NCBI GenBank assembly: GCA_009840215.1
Contig: VXOC01000021.1
Coordinates: 1-44,521, forward strand
DNA: 44,521 bases
Origin: Gemmatimonadota bacterium
Lineage (GTDB): Bacteria; Gemmatimonadota; Gemmatimonadetes; Longimicrobiales; Gaopeijiaceae
Direction: 5' to 3'
Shown: positions 43,301-44,521 of the stretch, piece by piece
Layout of the letters: every line of letters begins with the position of its first letter
Position numbering within the stretch: position 1 is the stretch's first letter
Notes under the pieces: generated by a model
Told to the model about the DNA's origin: nothing
Seen by the model: the letters and a program-made list of their open reading frames with translations, nothing else
Database searches by the model: none
Program-made: the position numbers and the translations under genes

Positions 43301-43686
43301 AGGGGAACGATCTGGAAGTCTTCGACGCGGACGCCCCCGTGGAAGGGGCTCGCGATGGGTCCGTGGCGCTCCGTGCGGCCTTGGCCGTCGAGACCCAGGT
43401 AGGGGGAGAGGGCGGTCCAGCGCGCCGCCCGCAGCAGGGCGTCGAAATCGGCTGCGGGCATGGGGTCGGTGTCGTAGGGGTCGGGGAGAGCAGTGGGTTC
43501 GAGCAGCGTCCTGTCGGGTTCGAGTTCCCAGAGAAGCCGCTCGGCGGTGGGCGATCCGCCGTCCTGGTATTCGAGGTGGACGAGGTGAACGCGTCCGTTC
43601 TCGCCGTCGAAGGGGGCGACGGAGGTGACCGTGCCGCGGCGGTTGCGGACGGTGGCCAGCATGCCGGGGCGGGGGATGCGGGTCAT
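40396..43686 (-). CDS. drmD: DrmD-like SNF2-family helicase (DISARM-type)
   Basis: 1096 residues from ATG 43686. Motif I is ADDVGLGKT (143-151), motif II DECH (259-262), motif III LFLSATPHNGH, and lobe 2 has LIVFTEYKTTLDYL, ATDAASEGLNLH and PWNPSRLEQRNGRLDRYGQ. This is the Swi2/Snf2 layout. N-terminal residues 1-60 form a small beta domain and the C-terminus (about 900-1060) a charged coiled coil. Size, motif set and position just before an Eco57I-type methylase fit DISARM class 1 DrmD, a translocase that helps recognise unmethylated foreign DNA. No adjacent drmA, drmB or drmC is present, and the methylase partner is broken. The coding frame itself is intact. The symbol is by similarity of arrangement, not a database match. 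Confidence 0.82.
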   Translation of the reverse strand: MTRIPRPGMLATVRNRRGTVTSVAPFDGENGRVHLVHLEYQDGGSPTAERLLWELEPDRTLLEPTALPDPYDTDPMPAADFDALLRAARWTALSPYLGLDGQGRTERHGPIASPFHGGVRVEDFQIVPLLKALRMPRVSLLIADDVGLGKTVEAGLILTELLLRRRIRRVLVLTPAALRDQWKEELWEKFSLPFEVVDRKATEKLRRRLGIDANPWRSFSRIIASFHYLRQPDVQEQFLSACRTPDGSPHLPWDLLIVDECHNLMPASFGEDSQLCRMLGLIAPRFEHRLFLSATPHNGHTRSFTGLLEMLDPVRFARTSEMNPAMRKRVDDLVIRRLKRDINAGTAGPRFCSRKPPQALPLASNPLEAELTAAFDTFRSSVGGLIATGTQGRRRAGTFAVEVLGKRLLSCPAAFADSWHRTMRGMEEGTASDADVGVAERVLGQETGDDREAQQRQATAATVVGGWLRNYRDDLTPEIDRIQVAVEALGFDPAGPPPTQQVPAADARFDQLIALIERLLRRDGRFRDDERLIVFTEYKTTLDYLANRLRIRYPADRILTLFGVGGPGGMGATERESVKDAFNDPGARVRILVATDAASEGLNLHRTARYLLHYDCPWNPSRLEQRNGRLDRYGQARDVTVHHFDSTADPDIRFLDYVIRKADGIREDLGSANEIFDHAVRRRLIVGEDRGVVQNDLDLGVDNARAERMTGFDTTIATGNGKVGAGEAIRALADAIGLSAPVMAETLEAAMAVSGPRPQLDDAGEPDLYRIRHPELAEWKSVIDSSVRRPAASATGALEPVRKIAFGPAPFIERLGDLDVFKTRPDALLMHLAHPLMKRALGLLTRLRYPGEGAKSRWTVRIGGVPPGAEGLILLSVEELGVNELRESFHHWVRTVAFPLRNGRIGRPLPHTSFAALGGGRGTTNPADWDRARDLLVDADRDLKRWLREYQAGLTRGLRDQLGTDEAADRRREDQRYRQREGEVSALIEQSTVGRLNREIEALKVKRQQGQLFDEAGSLDKLDRSIEEKESEIERRRAHYDEIREQLRRERTRILDHLLPARFALSGEAGVFPVTIEVRLPPIAGPRGGKCTLHMT

Positions 43687-43701
43687 GAGGCTACACACAT
43701 A

Positions 43702-43728
43702 CTCATATACTCATATGCTCATATGCTC
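43702..43728. repeat. 8-base tandem repeat upstream of the DrmD-like gene
   Basis: CTCATATA, CTCATATG, CTCATATG and CTC follow one another at 43702-43728, 16 bases upstream of the ATG at 43686. The AT-rich repeats lie where the promoter or leader should be. Slippage could change promoter spacing and so switch expression, but repeat number variation has not been seen here. Confidence 0.55.
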
Positions 43729-43765
43729 CGGTGACGGTTCTGGTGATCGGGACTGGGCGTGGGCA

Positions 43766-44467
43766 CTACTCCGACGCCGGCCGCCGCCCCAGCCACTGCT
43801 CCCACCACTCCAGCTGCACCCACGTCCGATGCACCGTCCGCCACGGCGTCCACCCCCCGTGGTACGAGTCCGGATAGCGCACGAACCTTGCCGGCACCTT
43901 CTGTTTGCGCAGCGCCACGTACATCTGTTCCGCCTCTTCGATGGGGACTCGATGGTCCGATTCGCCATGTACGAACATGGTCGGCGTCGACACCCCCTTT
44001 GCGTGGATGATGGGAGACGAGCGCATCAGGTTCTCCAGTCCGCGCTCCTCCCACGGCGGGCCGTAGAACTCGCTCTCCTTGGTGCGGGGGATGTCGGCCA
44101 CACCGTAGTCGCTGACCCAATTCGATATTGACGCGCCCGCGATGGCGGCCGCGAAGCGGTCCGTCTTCGTGATGACCACGTTGGTCATGTAGCCGCCGTA
44201 GGAGTAGCCGGTCACGCCCATCCGGTCCGTGTCGATGTCGTAGTTGGCGATCGCGTGGTCGACCCCGGCCATGATGTCCTCGTAGTCCTTGAACCCCCAC
44301 CCACCCCACGTCCCCCACCGGAAGTCCTCGCCGTAACCCGTCGAAGCGCGCGGGTTCGTGTAGAGCACCATGTAGCCCCTCGCCGCGAGAAGTTGGCGGT
44401 CGAAGGAGAAGTCGTTGCCGTACGCGCCGTGGGGGCCGCCGTGGATCTGGAGGATCATGGGAAAGCC
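43766..44467 (-). CDS. S9-family prolyl oligopeptidase, C-terminal part
   Basis: About 234 codons are visible; the N-terminal propeller lies beyond the contig end. The peptidase domain shows ILQIHGGPHGAYG (oxyanion region), the nucleophile motif GYSYGGYMT (Ser), VHGESDHRVP (Asp) and YPDSYHGG (His), the full catalytic triad of acylaminoacyl-peptidase/DPP-like S9 enzymes, which cleave short peptides. Upstream of the visible Met (44458) the frame reads H-G-F-P before the poly-G run, so this is a truncated, not a complete, gene. It is transcribed away from the DrmD-like gene's start in the same minus orientation, 79 bases upstream of it. Confidence 0.88.
   Translation of the reverse strand, partial: GFPMILQIHGGPHGAYGNDFSFDRQLLAARGYMVLYTNPRASTGYGEDFRWGTWGGWGFKDYEDIMAGVDHAIANYDIDTDRMGVTGYSYGGYMTNVVITKTDRFAAAIAGASISNWVSDYGVADIPRTKESEFYGPPWEERGLENLMRSSPIIHAKGVSTPTMFVHGESDHRVPIEEAEQMYVALRKQKVPARFVRYPDSYHGGWTPWRTVHRTWVQLEWWEQWLGRRPASE

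Positions 44468-44521
<54 letters not shown>

Noticed and set aside
41653-43734. 693-codon plus-strand frame over the DrmD-like helicase
   Set aside because: Shadow frame; the minus strand has all SNF2 motifs.

Overview
The window is a GC-rich (roughly 65-68 % by eye) bacterial contig end. Lipoboxes and Sec signals on many proteins, long Asp-box propeller proteins, P1, M20, S51, S9 and gamma-glutamyltransferase hydrolases, and a two-domain TonB-like lipoprotein suggest a diderm from the Gemmatimonadota or a relative. That placement is inferred from gene content only; no rRNA or marker gene is present. No tRNA, rRNA, CRISPR array, intact insertion sequence or integrase was recognised.

Layout. 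(1) 1-10.4 kb: ordinary exported or membrane functions: SSS symporter, P1 peptidase, a small secreted protein behind a textbook sigma-54 promoter, an orphan ABC-type membrane domain, an M20 amidohydrolase, a TonB-like lipoprotein, and an 11-Asp-box sortilin-like propeller. (2) 10.5-13.2 kb: a small accessory patch (4-fold-beta-flower/collagen-like protein overlapping a HEPN-like protein, a DUF697-like protein), then a cyanophycinase-like S51 lipoprotein. (3) 13.2-15.0 kb: gamma-glutamyltransferase. (4) 15.0-43.7 kb: a defence island. It holds a 1987-aa helicase with a DUF1998-like region fused to a Vsr-like nuclease and an S24/LexA-like protease; an Rpn-type nuclease; two unknown proteins; a 1359-aa HTH-nuclease-STAND-like protein behind a palindromic promoter; a two-gene NYN nuclease + STAND/pentapeptide cassette; a decayed AlbA_2 (Schlafen-type) gene; a PIN-like protein with a small partner; a membrane-anchored orphan; and a DISARM-like pair of Eco57I-type methylase (broken twice) and DrmD-like SNF2 helicase. 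(5) 43.8 kb-end: S9 prolyl oligopeptidase, cut by the contig end, which finishes in a poly-G artefact.

How it fits together. The island repeats one theme: a nucleic-acid motor or STAND sensor next to or fused with a nuclease. The best candidates for undescribed systems are (a) the helicase-DUF1998-nuclease-S24 fusion, where a LexA-like self-cleavage module could gate a Druantia/DISARM-like effector; (b) the NYN-STAND operon, whose 3' end abuts the point where the AlbA_2 gene is cut off; and (c) the HTH-nuclease-STAND-like giant, which may repress its own promoter. The DISARM-like pair looks inactivated: a +1 frameshift and an in-frame amber codon split the methylase while its helicase partner stays open.
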